Assembly: GCA_023678885.1 (NCBI GenBank)
Contig: CM042955.1
Coordinates: 36,736,088-36,800,087, forward strand
Direction: 5' to 3'
From: Pogostemon cablin
Taxonomy: Eukaryota > Streptophyta > Magnoliopsida > Lamiales > Lamiaceae
Length of the DNA stretch: 64,000 nt
The position numbers and the translations under genes are program-made. Under the pieces are notes generated by a model. It saw nothing but the letters and a program-made list of their open reading frames with translations, had not been told where the DNA came from and made no database searches. Every line of letters starts with the position of its first letter. The stretch's first letter is position 1. This document shows positions 35,752-46,677 of the stretch, piece after piece.

Positions 35752-37715
35752 TGATAGGCTTTTTCTGCGCACTATAATTTAATCCCCAAGTATGAAGGAT
35801 ATCAATTGTAGCGGTAAGTGACCAAGTTAAATTATCGAACCCAAGGGACAACTAACTATTTATTTTCTAATTATACTAGCTTAATCAGAATAAGGTAACC
35901 GATTTTCAATGTTTTGTTGCGAATTAACTAAAATACGCAAATAATAAATAATTGAATTAATTAAAAGCAAGGAAAAATAACAATAAGTTTCTAATCAAGA
36001 GATGACAAACAATTCTAAGGAATCAGGTATTGATCAATTAGTTTGGGTTATTAAACTTACGATTGCTCATTCATGCAGTTTCACTGAAAATACACCACAT
36101 ATCCCTGTTATCCTACCGAATATGATTCGATTCAAAGCTAACAGTCTAATCTGGTTTAAATCCTAAGGTGCACAAATATTACCAAGCCTTATTCCTAGAT
36201 ACTAATCAAAGCAAGCAACAATACCTCCGGATGGTAAGCCTGACTAACAAGATATTTTCTGGAATTACTACAAGGTTCTATTCACTTCCTACTTGATTGT
36301 CTAATTGCATTGTTCCACTAAACTAATCAAGTATTTGATTTACCAGTTCATGGAATTAAAGTGCTTATAGCGGAGCTACTCTAATCCCTAACTGATAGAC
36401 AATACCAATCATGAACGCACACAAGCTAACACAATAATCCAAGCATTATAGCAGATGTCATGAATATATTATGAAGACGTTACGAAGCAGAAAAGTGTCT
36501 TAATAAAATAAGTAAAATCAAAAGCTCAACTGCATAAAATCCCAATCTTTGGTCTAAATCCCCAAATCAATTAAATCAATCCATCAAACCTTAGGACTGT
36601 ATATAAAATTAGCCCATGAGGTCACAAGCAACACTCATGGCTAAGCAATTCATATCAAAAATCAAAGTAAAAGGAAGGAAAAGAAAGGAATTATGAAACC
36701 CTAGTGTAGACGTAGTCTTTCGTTCCTTCTCCGTCTCTCCAATTGCTCGATTCTCCCTCAATTAGCACTTGGAACCCTCTTGGAAGTGGATGGATGGTGA
36801 AATCAGGTTGTAAATCTGATATGGAGGTGTGAATTGATGATGGATTATGGATGGGTTCTCTCCAATTTGGGTCTCGATCTCCCTAATTGTTTCTAGGACT
36901 GATGTAGGGCTTTTTCGCGATCGAAACTACTTCAGAATCGCGATTTGAGGGTATATATACACTGCTGCATCGAACAGGCCCCGTCTGGGCCCTGAACTGG
37001 GCCGCTCGGCACCTTGCTCGAGCCGAGCTCATGGCCGAGCGGCCCCCAAACCTGCCGAGCATCATATGGGTGAAACGGGAATGTCGTGTAGGCTCTGAGG
37101 ACACCCCACTCGGCTGAAAATTCGCAAAATGTTGGTCCTGCCGAGCCGAGCGGCCTCCCAAGCTGCAGAGACTGCACTGCGCGACTTCACCATTTTGAGC
37201 ATAACTTCTTCATACGGACTCCAATTTGAATAATTTTTACGTTTACGTGTTCCTATTTTCCTTGACTTTCTATCCATATAAAGAACTCTGAGAAACCCCA
37301 ACATTTGAATATGTAAAAAGTCATGAAATTTGGCTGCTCGGTACAGCATGTGCGACGTTAGCACTTTGATCATAACTTTCTCGTTTGGAATCCAATTGAG
37401 GTGTTCTTTATGCCAAAATGACCCTCTCTTCTGTGGCTTTCAAACCATTTCACATGATCAATTTGGACTTCTATAAGAATACAGAAATTTGTGCAACATG
37501 GACTATATTTTTCAGCATTCCTTCTCACTTTCACTCCTCATTCCAACTTTGAACTTTTGATCATGTTTTACCCTTCAAAACTCAACAAAACACCTTAGTA
37601 GCATCTTAATTATGCAAGATATGAAAACCATGTTATTCTATATAAAATCATGGCCACATTCTATCAAAAATGGTGTAATGTGAGACCTAAAATACGTGAA
37701 ATTCTACTCTCAACA
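35752..37715 (-). repeat. 5' LTR of the inverted gag-protease element
   Basis: Nearly identical to 28796-30770; differences include a short deletion near 36830 and scattered single bases. It carries the same CGAGC/GCTCGG block (36990-37160) and two shared motif copies on minus (about 37196-37265 and 37370-37430). Confidence 0.93.
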
Positions 37716-38955
37716 GTTCGACCATTACGTACCTGGTTTGACCTCTCAAACAGGTCGAACCCAGGTCGAACCTCAAATTCAAAAAAAGAGCCGTTGTCCA
37801 GAAGGTAGGTTCGACCAGTACATGCCTGGTTCGACCTGTTCCATAGGTCGAACCCTGGTCGAACCCATCCAGAAGTTGCCCGTTTCTGTGTCGAATGCTC
37901 CGCATGATGTTGATGTTACTCCAGTACCATTATATGAGCAGAATACTGAGCTTACAATGGAGAAGAAGTGGGAAGAAGCAAAGAGATTGAGAGCCAAGAA
38001 GGATAAAGCGAAGGAGGTTGAACGTGATGAATTGGGAAGACCAAAGACCAAGATACCTCCTCCGTTTCCTTCGAGATTGGCCGAGAAGAGATTGGAAGAA
38101 AAGTTCAAGAGGTTTCACGATGTCACGAGCAAAGTAAGCTTGAACATTCCTTTCTCTGAAGCAATCATGGAGATGCCATACTATGCCCGATTCCTCAAGA
38201 ATATTATATCAAAGAAGAGAAGCTTGAACGGAGTGGAGACGGTAAACCTATCAGAGAATTGCAGCTCGATCCTTCAAAGGAAGCTACCTGCAAAGTTAAA
38301 GGATCCGGGAAGCTTCACCATTCTTTGTGACATTGGAAAAGGGTCGGCACATAAAGCCTTGTGTGATTTGGGGGCAAGCGTTAATTTGATGCCTTTGTCC
38401 ATATTTAAAAGGCTTGGTTTGGGGGAGTTAACTCCCACGAATATTGCTCTTCAATTGGCGGATAGATCCATGACTTGTCCGAAGGGTTTAATTGAAGATG
38501 TTTTAGTGAGAGTGGATAAGTTAGTTTTTCCCGTGGATTTTCTTGTACTTGACATGGAAGATGATAAGGGTGACATTCCCCTTATTTTGGGACGACCGTT
38601 CCTTGCCACAGCTGGAGCTATGATAGATGTTAAGGAAGGAAAGCTTAGATTGCGAATGGATAATGAAGATGTGGTTTTCTCTCTTGATCGTGCAATGAAG
38701 ATGCCCATGGAGACTCAATCGTACGAAAGCATAGATGTGGTTTCTAACTTGTTTAATCTTGATTTTTCTAAGGCAGATGATTCTGAATTTAAGTGGAAGA
38801 TTGACAAGGGGGTGTCTAGACAGCCATGGGAGCAAGGAAATTTCAATGATCATATTTTTGTGACCAAGAAAGGTGAGGTGTTGAGTGTAGACAAGAAGAG
38901 GGAAAGAAAGTACTTGAAGGTGAGGATGCGAGAAGACCGTCCTCTACCATCGTGA
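37716..38955 (+). pseudogene. Gag tail and aspartic protease of the host gag-protease element
   Basis: The frame picks up the interrupted gag tail at the GTTCG duplication, with GST/GLT..GRT..VEP units to about 37870. RLRAKKDKAKEVERDELGRP and PFPSRLAEKR lead into the protease: ALCDLGASVNLMPLS carries the Athila-type DLGA catalytic triplet, and FLVLDMEDDKGDIPLILGRPFL follows. The tail (FKWKIDKGVSRQPW, RKYLKVRMREDRP) matches that of the inverted element. It ends with TGA at 38953-38955. The ATG that would open this frame at 37696 lies in the LTR of the inserted element and is not an original start. Confidence 0.85.
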
Positions 38956-40832
38956 CTCTACGACGTTAAACATGAGCGCCTGTTGGGGACTTGCCCTTCC
39001 GTTTTATTGCTTTATTTATTTTGTGTGAGTAAGAAATTTTTATATTTGGCGTGCTTATTATTCGGAAATTACATCTCTTTTCAAACTTAGTTTCAACTTA
39101 CGTTTTTACTAAGTTTGGGGGGGTGTGATGTTCTTACCTCATTAAAGCACTAAGAATATAATCTTTTCTTTGTAATGTTTGCTAGGGGAGTTGATTTTTT
39201 GCGGTATATTGAAACTTTAATCGGTTTTGATATGTCGATTTTTTGCAATTTGCCTACTGTTCAGTGGTGTTTTTAGTGTGTGTGGAGTCGTTTAGATAGT
39301 CAATTGAGTCTTTCGTATAGTTCTCCTATTTTATTATTGATGAATCATGTGATGATGAGTATGCTTGAGCTTTGATGATAGAAAAAGGTAAAAGAGTGGC
39401 AAGACGAGTTCTACATTGAAGCTTTGACTCGAGGAGCTCGTGCGTACGTTGAAGAAAAATCAGGTGCCCTCGTTTTCTTTTTCTAATTTTTATATGTGCT
39501 TTTAATTCATGGAGTGAATGATTGTGTTAATGGTGGTGATCCATGTGAGCTTATATTGTTAAAATTGTCTTTGAAATTCATATGCTCTTGAAATTGATGA
39601 AGGAAGTGTACTTGAGTTATATTGTGGTATGAAGTTCTATGTGTACTTGTGGGATATTGCTTACCATGAAAAGTGCTCTGTTACTTGTTAAAAACCCATG
39701 TGAGATTTTGAGCCTCGTTGATCATGTACATAATCACATGATATTTCTTTCTGGTGAGTATCGTTCTTGTATGTGTATTCTAGAACTTGCCTCTTGTCTT
39801 ACTTGAAACTACATGTGTGATAGATAATGGGAGATGATTTTAGGCCATCTTTGAATTTATAAGTCACTTAGCCAAATAATTCCCTATACCATATGATTGT
39901 TTATCCGTAGTTAACCCCATTGAGCCTAAAAACCTCATTATTTGGCAGCCTACGTGAAATAACCACTTTGAGCATCTGAATTTTTTGAGCCTTGATTGTC
40001 TTATTAGTGGAGAATTAATGGCTTTTCAAAGTGTGTTGATAGAGCTTGATAACGAACAGCTTGGGAAGGAATGAAATTGGTATTGAATTAGTGATGGATT
40101 TTGATAATGCATTTAAGGAGAAGCATGGAGTAGTGCTTAAATCTAGTACTCCATTGAATCAAATACCCTAGGGTAGTGCTTAAATCTAGTACCCTATGGA
40201 GGATGCGTGAGGTAGTGCCCGAAACTGGTACCTCAAGAGAAAAAGCAGAAAAAGAGAGGGACAAAACGGATGAGCTTGAGAAAAGAAAAATAATTGTGCT
40301 TGAAGGTGAAGAAGGAATGAAAATCGTCTGCATTGAAAAGGAAGAGAGGATGAAAGCTGAAGTGATCAATCAGCTTTAGTTCTCCACTATTTGAGTCACA
40401 TTGTCCATATATTTCCTACCTTAACCAAAGAGCCAACATTACATCCAAAAAAAAAGTTCTTTTTGATCCCATTGTCGAATCATACTTTTAGTGGTGGAGA
40501 GTTTGAAACTTTTGGCAAGCTTATGGTTACGCATGCACTTGAATTGAATCTGAGCCTAAACACCTTAACCCATAAGTGTACATTTTTACACTTGAGTGCG
40601 AGTGATATATACTTCCCGTGAGAACATTTTGATGGAGCATTTGAATTGGTGGTGATTGTCTTAACTTGTATGCTATGAATTGATTATTACACGTAATAAG
40701 AGTTGCATGACCTAAGTTGATGATAATTGTATTTTGAATGGGGTATTGGTCATAGTCCTTGTTTTCCCGCTAATTTTCTTACTCTCTCTTTCTCTTTATC
40801 TTTATTTTGTTGCCTCGGGACGAGCAACGGGT
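38956..40832 (+). other. Conserved non-coding 3' region with stem-loops
   Basis: No protein is recognised over 1.9 kb where a full Athila element would have RT, integrase and env-like sequence. It begins with gacgttaaacatgagcgc (38962-38979), a sequence I associate with the zone after pol in Athila elements. A TAAGTTTGGGGGGGT tract lies at about 39110-39124. Three stem-loops sit at 40125-40154, 40169-40196 and 40208-40235, followed by a purine-rich run. Several of these pieces recur in the inverted element at 30785-32399. Reading frames here are not conserved between the two. Confidence 0.65.
40125..40235 (+). other. Three tandem stem-loops with compensating stems
   Basis: Hairpin 1 (40125-40154) pairs ATGGAGTA with TACTCCAT; hairpin 2 (40169-40196) pairs TAGGGTA with TACCCTA; hairpin 3 (40208-40235) pairs TGAGGTA with TACCTCA. 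All have a 14-nt loop fitting GTGCYYRAAWCYRG. The inverted element has one copy (31394-31421) with a GGGTA/TACCC stem and the same loop form. Stem bases differ in pairs while the loop is held, which points to a functional RNA structure. Function unknown. Confidence 0.6.
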
Positions 40833-40844
40833 AAGTTTGGGGGA
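40833..40844 (+). other. Polypurine tract of the gag-protease element
   Basis: AAGTTTGGGGGA ends one base before the 3' LTR at 40846, the usual place for plus-strand priming. Confidence 0.75.
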
Positions 40845-40845
40845 T

Positions 40846-42701
40846 TGATGAGAGTGAAAATAAGCGTGTTTTAATGTCCAATTTAACACCTTTTTGATTG
40901 ATATTCTTGTCATATATTAGCACAATGGTCTTATATTCATTATATGTGAGAAAAATGTGCACTTGAGGTGTTTTGTTGTGTTTTAGGTGGAAAAAGGATG
41001 AAAAGAGCCAAGTTTGAGAAAATGTGCAATTTGTGCAAGAATGCTGATAAACGCACATCCAATTTTTGTAATTATTCTGTATTGATGTGGAGCTCTGAAC
41101 GGGAAGTGTGATACATGGTTGGAAATCTACTGAAGAGAGGGTCGTTTTGGCGCAAAGAACATCCCATTCGGAGTCCGAACGAGGAAGTTATGAGAAAAAT
41201 GGTGACGCCGCGCGAGCTGTGCCGAACAGAATTGCAGTGCTACTTTCCATGGCCTGTTACATATTCAACTCTTGGAGTTCTTGTGATTTCTTTATATGGA
41301 TAGAAAGCCAAGGAAGAGAGGATCGCGTGAGCACAAAAATCACTCAATTCGGAGGTCGGATGTGAAAGTTATACGCGAAACGGAGAGACTGCGCAAATCC
41401 AGTAGCAGGGTTCGACCTGTGGTTCGACCTGTGGCAAGTGGTTCGACCTATTTGACGAGGTCGAACCTGCGCTTAGGGAACTTACCAAATCCGTATTTTC
41501 GAGGCCAAAATGCGTGGGATCACTTGAAAAGCCCATTCCAAGCCCTAGAGACGTGATTACAAGTATAAAATGAGGCTCATGCAGTCAAGAAAAACGTCAC
41601 CAATCACCGAGGAGAGGTCACAACCATACAACACCTCACAAGGGGGGATCACCCCCTATCCATCATCCACTTCCTTTCCTCCATCCATCCATCACTTTGA
41701 AGATTCGTTTGTGGAATAAAGAGGAGAACCAAGAGGAGGATTCAAGACGGAGAAGGACATGAAGACGCCATATCTAGGGTTTATTCGTTTCCTAATTTAT
41801 CTTGTATTTTTCGGACATCCGGGTAAGATCTATCCAACCCCCATGTGTGTTTCCTACAACACCATGGGCTAGAGCCTTTTTGGTATATCTAGGATTTTTG
41901 ATGGTTTTATGAATTAATTGATCTTCTATGTGTAAACTCCGTACAACACTACTTGTGGATTATTTTATATATGATTGTGCTTTCTTAATCCATATTCACG
42001 GTCGTTTTGTGCATCTTCAATTGGTATATAGAGTCTGAATATATATCTTGGTTGTAGATTGAGTGCGTTCACCGCTGAACAGGATTCCATGTTATGATTC
42101 TAAGTGAGGGGACTCCGAAGCTTCATTAGAACTATCATATATGAATACTTATTAATTGAATTGAATTCGGGTTATTAAGTAGGATAAAGAGGATAATTTT
42201 ATAGTACCTATAAAGGGAGATCATATCGGGTTAGAGTACCAATCCTAGGGGAAAATAATTGATACTGATAGTACCTAGAAAGGGGGGTGAAATTATTTCT
42301 CTTGCTCCGAGGTTATTCACACGTGTTACACGCATGTTTACTTGTGTCTATAGAGTAAATATGCATGGTTTAGTGATGCGTCCATATTCCACAAGGCAGA
42401 GTCGGACATTGACACATGGAAGGAAAGTTAATGAGTAAAACTGGATTATCCTAGAGCTACCTATTCTCCTACTTGATCTACTTTCGTATCCTTCGAGTGA
42501 TAGTTTATTTTATTTGTTATTTAATTGTTAGTAGATTAATAATTCAAACCTCCAACTTAATTGTCTTAATTAATTTAGTAAATAATTAAATTGATAATAC
42601 GCTGTCCTTTGGGTTCGATATTCACTTGGTCGCTTGCTAAGCTGCAATTGATATCCTTAATACTTGGGGATTAATTTTGCGTGCAAAGAAAACGCGCATC
42701 A
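40846..42701 (+). repeat. 3' LTR of the gag-protease element
   Basis: Matches 25304-27158 from end to end with about one difference per 50 bases. It carries the two shared motif copies (about 41130-41195 and 41310-41385) and the TTCGACCTG array (41408-41470). The right flank GTGAA (42702-42706) is the duplicated target in the Gypsy LTR. Confidence 0.93.
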
Positions 42702-42706
42702 GTGAA

Positions 42707-43161
42707 CAGTTTTCAAAATAAAAGAGATCAACTAGAAAGATTAGGAAATAGGCGATAGAGAACTAAATGCATTTTCATGCACTAACATGTATGATTCTAC
42801 TTACTGAAATTTTTGTCTCACTAGTTTATGCATTGTAGGTGAGCCTGTTGATGATTGAGTTTGTGATATGACTGTGCAAGCTGAGTAGCTCCTACAGGGT
42901 TTTGAGCGGATGTACATAGATGACGTCCTGTTGGGCTAGGCCGTGGGTTTATTTTGTTTCCGCTGATGTTTTATTATGTAATACAATAAGTATTGTCATA
43001 AATTTGTGTGGTTTGAAGTGGTATCAGAAACCAGTTGCGTATGTTGAACTGGTGTGATGGTTTTGATTATAAATATATTATGTGAGAAAAAAATATATAT
43101 ATATATATATATGCAGGTTTTTTTTTATAATTGTAGCGTTTATGTAAGATGGGTCGTGTCA
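42707..43161 (+). repeat. Gypsy 5' LTR, second part
   Basis: Continues the Gypsy LTR after the inserted element and matches 57705-58154: cagttttcaaaataaaag at the start, a variable (AT)n run (about 43090-43112), and the LTR end GGGTCGTGTCA at 43151-43161. Confidence 0.92.
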
Positions 43162-43164
43162 GAG

Positions 43165-43176
43165 TGGTATCAGAGC
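43165..43176 (+). other. Gypsy primer binding site, initiator tRNA-Met type
   Basis: TGGTATCAGAGC follows the 5' LTR by three bases and matches the usual site complementary to initiator tRNA-Met in plant LTR elements. Confidence 0.88.
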
Positions 43177-43325
43177 ACGATTTGGGTCCTGCAGACTGTC
43201 TATGTACATTAGCTCATTCCTTGGGAGCACAGCTTTGCGTGTAAGTGTTATTTTTATTTTGTGTTGTTATGTGTCTTATAAATTATATTGGCCATGTGGT
43301 GTAGGAAGCGTAGTTAGTAAACAAA

Positions 43326-44659
43326 GTGGTAAGGGCTACAGGTGAAAGTTCTGAAGGGGATAGGACTGCTGAGCAAGCAGCACCTCCTGAAAGGAATAAT
43401 CGTGATGTGGTGATTACTCGACTGATGGAACTGGTAGAGCGCCAGTCCCAACAGATACAACAACTGATTCAGCAAAGAGATATGAGTGGACAACCAGAGG
43501 GTAATGCAAATCAAGATAGACGTCAAGTAGAACGTGTGGAAATAGTTTGTGAGAGGTTTTGAAATTTGAGCCCTCCTATATTTGAGGATGCAGCAGACCC
43601 CACAGATACAGAGGATTGGTTACGCACGGTGAAAAACATGTTTCAATACAGTAGAATTCCAGATGAGGATAGAGTGTTGTGTGCTTCTTTCATATTACGA
43701 GGAAGTGCAGGCCACTGGTGGGATACGATTAAAAGTACGAGAATGTCATGACTATGACATGGGAAAGGTTTAAGGAGCTTTTCAGAAACAAGTACTTTAC
43801 GGCACCAGTGAGAGCCATGAAGATGAACGAGTTCATACAGTTGAGGCAGGGTAGCATGTCAGTTACAGATTACCTCCGAAAATTTGAGCAGTTGTCAAGG
43901 TTTGCCGAACATATGGTGAGTACGGAGGTATTGAAAGTGGAGAGATTTGTGGAAGGCTTAAGGCCTGAACTTTACAGAGATGTGAGTATGGCAGGACTGC
44001 ATAGAGCAACACACTCATAAGTTACAGAAAGGGCCCAGATTACTGAATAAGCGGAGATGAGAATCAGACAAGCGCAGGCTATCAGACGCCAATTTCAGCA
44101 AAAACCAGTGCAGCAGTTTGGGAGAGATAATAAAAGACCGATGTCATTTCAGAGGCCGAAACCTAACATTCGAGTGGAGCAAGGACAAAGACAAGAAGAA
44201 CCCAACAAGCATCCCAAATTCGATCAGGGTAAGGTGCCACCGGCGCCGCCACTACCTATATGTCCTAATTGTCTTAGATCACATGGTGGGGAGTGTCAAA
44301 TTCCTTCGAGAACATGTTACACATGCGGGGAGAAAGGACATGTGACTATTACTTGTCCTAAGAAAGGGAAGCAGGCACAACAAGGAAGAGCTCCAGCTAG
44401 GGTGTATACTTTGATGCGAGAGGAGGCAGATACGAATCCCTCAGTTGTCACGGGTAAAATTTCTATTTTTGGCACTTCTACATATGTGCTATTTGATTCT
44501 GGAGCAACACATTCATTTGTATCCACTGAGTATGTGAGGAAGATGGGTGGAACACCTAACTTGATAAAAGCTAATTATGAGGTGATGATACCTTCTGGTG
44601 AGTCAAAGCAAACTAATCAACTTCTGCGAGATTATGTTATTTCTATTGAAGGAAGACAA
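43326..44659 (+). pseudogene. Gypsy (Tekay-type) gag and start of protease, broken
   Basis: A gag core reads LSPPIFEDAADPTDTEDWL, GSAGHWWDTIK, then after a frameshift near 43745 WERFKELFRNKYFTAP and the KVERFVEGLRPELYRDV segment. The CCHC zinc knuckle is intact (CYTCGEKGHVTITC, near 44315-44355). The retropepsin begins ISIFGTSTYVLFDSGATHSF with the catalytic DSG at 44495-44503. An in-frame TGA at 43560-43562 and stops near 44018 and 44045 break it. The Copia element cuts the protease at 44660; the rest resumes at 53005. Confidence 0.9.
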
Positions 44660-46047
44660 TGTTGGGTTGTATACTAAAAGTCTAGCTTTAGTATGAACAA
44701 TTTTATAATAATATTTGAAAAGAGAATCATATGATCAAATGATTGCATCTTATAATTTATTTATATGCACGGTGCAATAGTCCATTTACTTTATACTGTA
44801 GATAATATGTTGTGCGACAACACGCGGAAGATCATATTATCGGTTTCCTTATAAAGTATAAACAGATGCTCACAACCGAGATAGACGGGGACTCTCTATC
44901 GGTATGGTTGTAGTGTGATTTGGTATTAGTTTGTCTTGACTATAAAATCACATTAGTATGCTTTGTGTATATTGAGTAGGATCGCCTGAGATCGTTCGTC
45001 TTATACTGACTATATAGTAGAACTTGATCTCTGTTATTATGGAAGTTTGTGCTCTTAATCCCTATACAATAACCTCGACACGTAGGGCAGTATGTATTTC
45101 TTTGATTCATCAATGGGTGAGATTTATAAGTATTAAATCAACAAACTCGGTAAGTTGGGAAATAGTGTTGTATCTATGGTGTGCTGTTGATTGTAGAAGG
45201 AATCCATGTCCGACATAGGTTGATGATGTCCCCTTGAGGAGCTCATAAGGTTTATCATGTAAATCTTGCAAGTGGATTAATCTCTGACATGATAATAAGG
45301 TTGAGTGGTACTACTCTCGGATAAGATATTAATTAATTTGAGTTGTCAGTAACTTAATTAATTAATGGGCATTGTATATCTTAAACATGGGGAGACTTCG
45401 GGCTCATAATAAGAAGGAGCCCAAAGCGTAATTTTGAGTTGGAGTGGGTAGTGCAGTAATGATAATTTAGTGGACTTTATTATTATTATTGAATTAAATA
45501 TAAGCTTTGGGCTAAGCTTGGATATTTAATCCAATGGAGGCCCAACTCCAATTCTCCTCCTGATCCCTGCTGTAGCCCAGTATATAAGTGAACTCAGCTT
45601 CTTGGAACCCTAAAATTTTTCCTGCGCCTCTTTTGATGTGTGATGAGGGTTGAGAGCAGATTGAGGAGGTCTCGTAGATCGTCGCCCACACGACGTCGAG
45701 TTCGGACTTGGGACATACGGCAGAAGATCAGAAGGTAGTTTGCTGCTGCTGTCCACTGCCTTGTAAAATTTATATAAAATTGTATAGTACTTAGAATTTG
45801 ATGATCAATATACTTAGGGAAAGCCGTTGAAGAGAGGATCGTCTGAGCACAAAGATCATTCAATTCCGACATCAGACGAGGAAGTTATGGCCATTCTCGT
45901 GGGACTGCATAGTCTGCCAGCGAGAATCCTTCATCTTCTACATACCCTGGTGAACGGTAATCGTTTCTATGATTTATTGCTTCCGCTATGATAGAAACGC
46001 ATGGTATCCTGACGGGTTATGTTAACCAAATAATACAAATACCAACA
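44660..46047 (+). repeat. Copia 5' LTR
   Basis: Starts TGTTGGGTTGTATACTAAAA and ends AATACCAACA. One copy of the motif shared with the Athila-like LTRs lies at about 45826-45892 (gaagagaggatcgtctgagc to aagttatgg). Confidence 0.92.
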
Positions 46048-46049
46048 AT

Positions 46050-46061
46050 TGGTATCAGAGC
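46050..46061 (+). other. Copia primer binding site, initiator tRNA-Met type
   Basis: TGGTATCAGAGC lies two bases after the LTR end, followed by ttcgg. This is the standard priming site in plant Copia elements. Confidence 0.88.
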
Positions 46062-46677
46062 TTCGGTTTCGTGGTGAAGCGTGACACGTTAGGCTAGGGT
46101 TTATGTGATTAATTTTTCGAAATTAGGATCGCATGTTTAGGGTTTTGGTTTTACTGCGCAAATCATGAATATCCCTATGTGAAATATACCCTATATCATA
46201 TCTGTTCGTCGATGGTTGTGTGTGAGAGGATTCGATGAAAACTGTTTGTCAATTTCACATGGAAGGAAGAAATTGAGAGAAAATCCAGCACAGTGATATT
46301 GCATAGGCAATAACCGGAGTTTCAACCGTCGGATCTGACTGAATTTTGGTCTGCATGTTTGGATTTTTGGATGTACATTCTGAATGGTGCAGATTGTATT
46401 TGGAGCTCTGTATTGTCGGGAATACGCCGAAAACAGAAGCAGTTTTTGGGCAATTCTGTTCTGCGCAGTCGAGGGAATAAAGCCGTTTCTCAGAAACTAA
46501 CCGTTGGATCGACCTGTAATTTGAACAACATGTTCAAAACTGACAGGAGTAGATTCTGGACGGTGGAGATTGGATTCCCAAGTTCCTACAGTTGCGAACC
46601 CTGAACGACAGTTGGTATAGTTTGATCTTACGCGTTGGGCTGAACTTGGTTCCGTGCAAGTAGGCCCTTGGACGAGC

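Larger units (their letters stand above)
28796..37715 (-). mobile_element. Second gag-protease retroelement (TR-GAG type), inverted
   Basis: LTRs 28796-30770 and 35752-37715 are nearly identical and flanked by a perfect GTTCG duplication (28791-28795, 37716-37720). On minus the order is 5' LTR (35752-37715), primer site (35726-35745), gag (33610-35418), protease (32400-33725), a 1.6-kb non-coding 3' region, polypurine tract (30771-30784), 3' LTR. No RT or integrase reading is present, and both reading frames are intact over long spans, so this is the youngest insertion of the stack. At 8.9 kb its size is set by large LTRs and the 3' region. Confidence 0.93.
25304..42701 (+). mobile_element. 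Athila-like gag-protease retroelement without polymerase (TR-GAG type)
   Basis: LTRs 25304-27158 and 40846-42701 (about 1855 bp, close to 98 percent alike by eye) have TG..CA ends and a perfect GTGAA duplication (25299-25303, 42702-42706). The primer site TGGCGCCGCTGCCGGGGA (27165-27182) and the polypurine tract AAGTTTGGGGGA (40833-40844) are both present. Without the nested insertion the element is about 8.5 kb. It encodes gag and an aspartic protease only; no RT, RNase H or integrase reading is found between protease and 3' LTR. Mobilisation in trans by a full Athila relative is the likely explanation of its past activity. Confidence 0.92.

Noticed and set aside
37696..37715. ATG at 37696 as the start of the protease reading frame
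   Set aside because: These bases belong to the LTR of the inserted inverted element. The host frame enters from the interrupted gag tail, so the ATG is a chance product of the insertion.
40176..40379. Charged 67-codon frame as an env-like gene
   Set aside because: It covers the hairpins and purine run; the corresponding region of the other element has no matching frame and no membrane or signal sequence.
43165..43176. tRNA-Met gene
   Set aside because: TGGTATCAGAGC here and at 46050 is only the primer binding site complementary to the tRNA end; no tRNA body follows.
44057..44677. Full 206-codon frame as one protein
   Set aside because: The last 18 bases are Copia LTR; only the part up to 44659 belongs to the Gypsy gag-protease.
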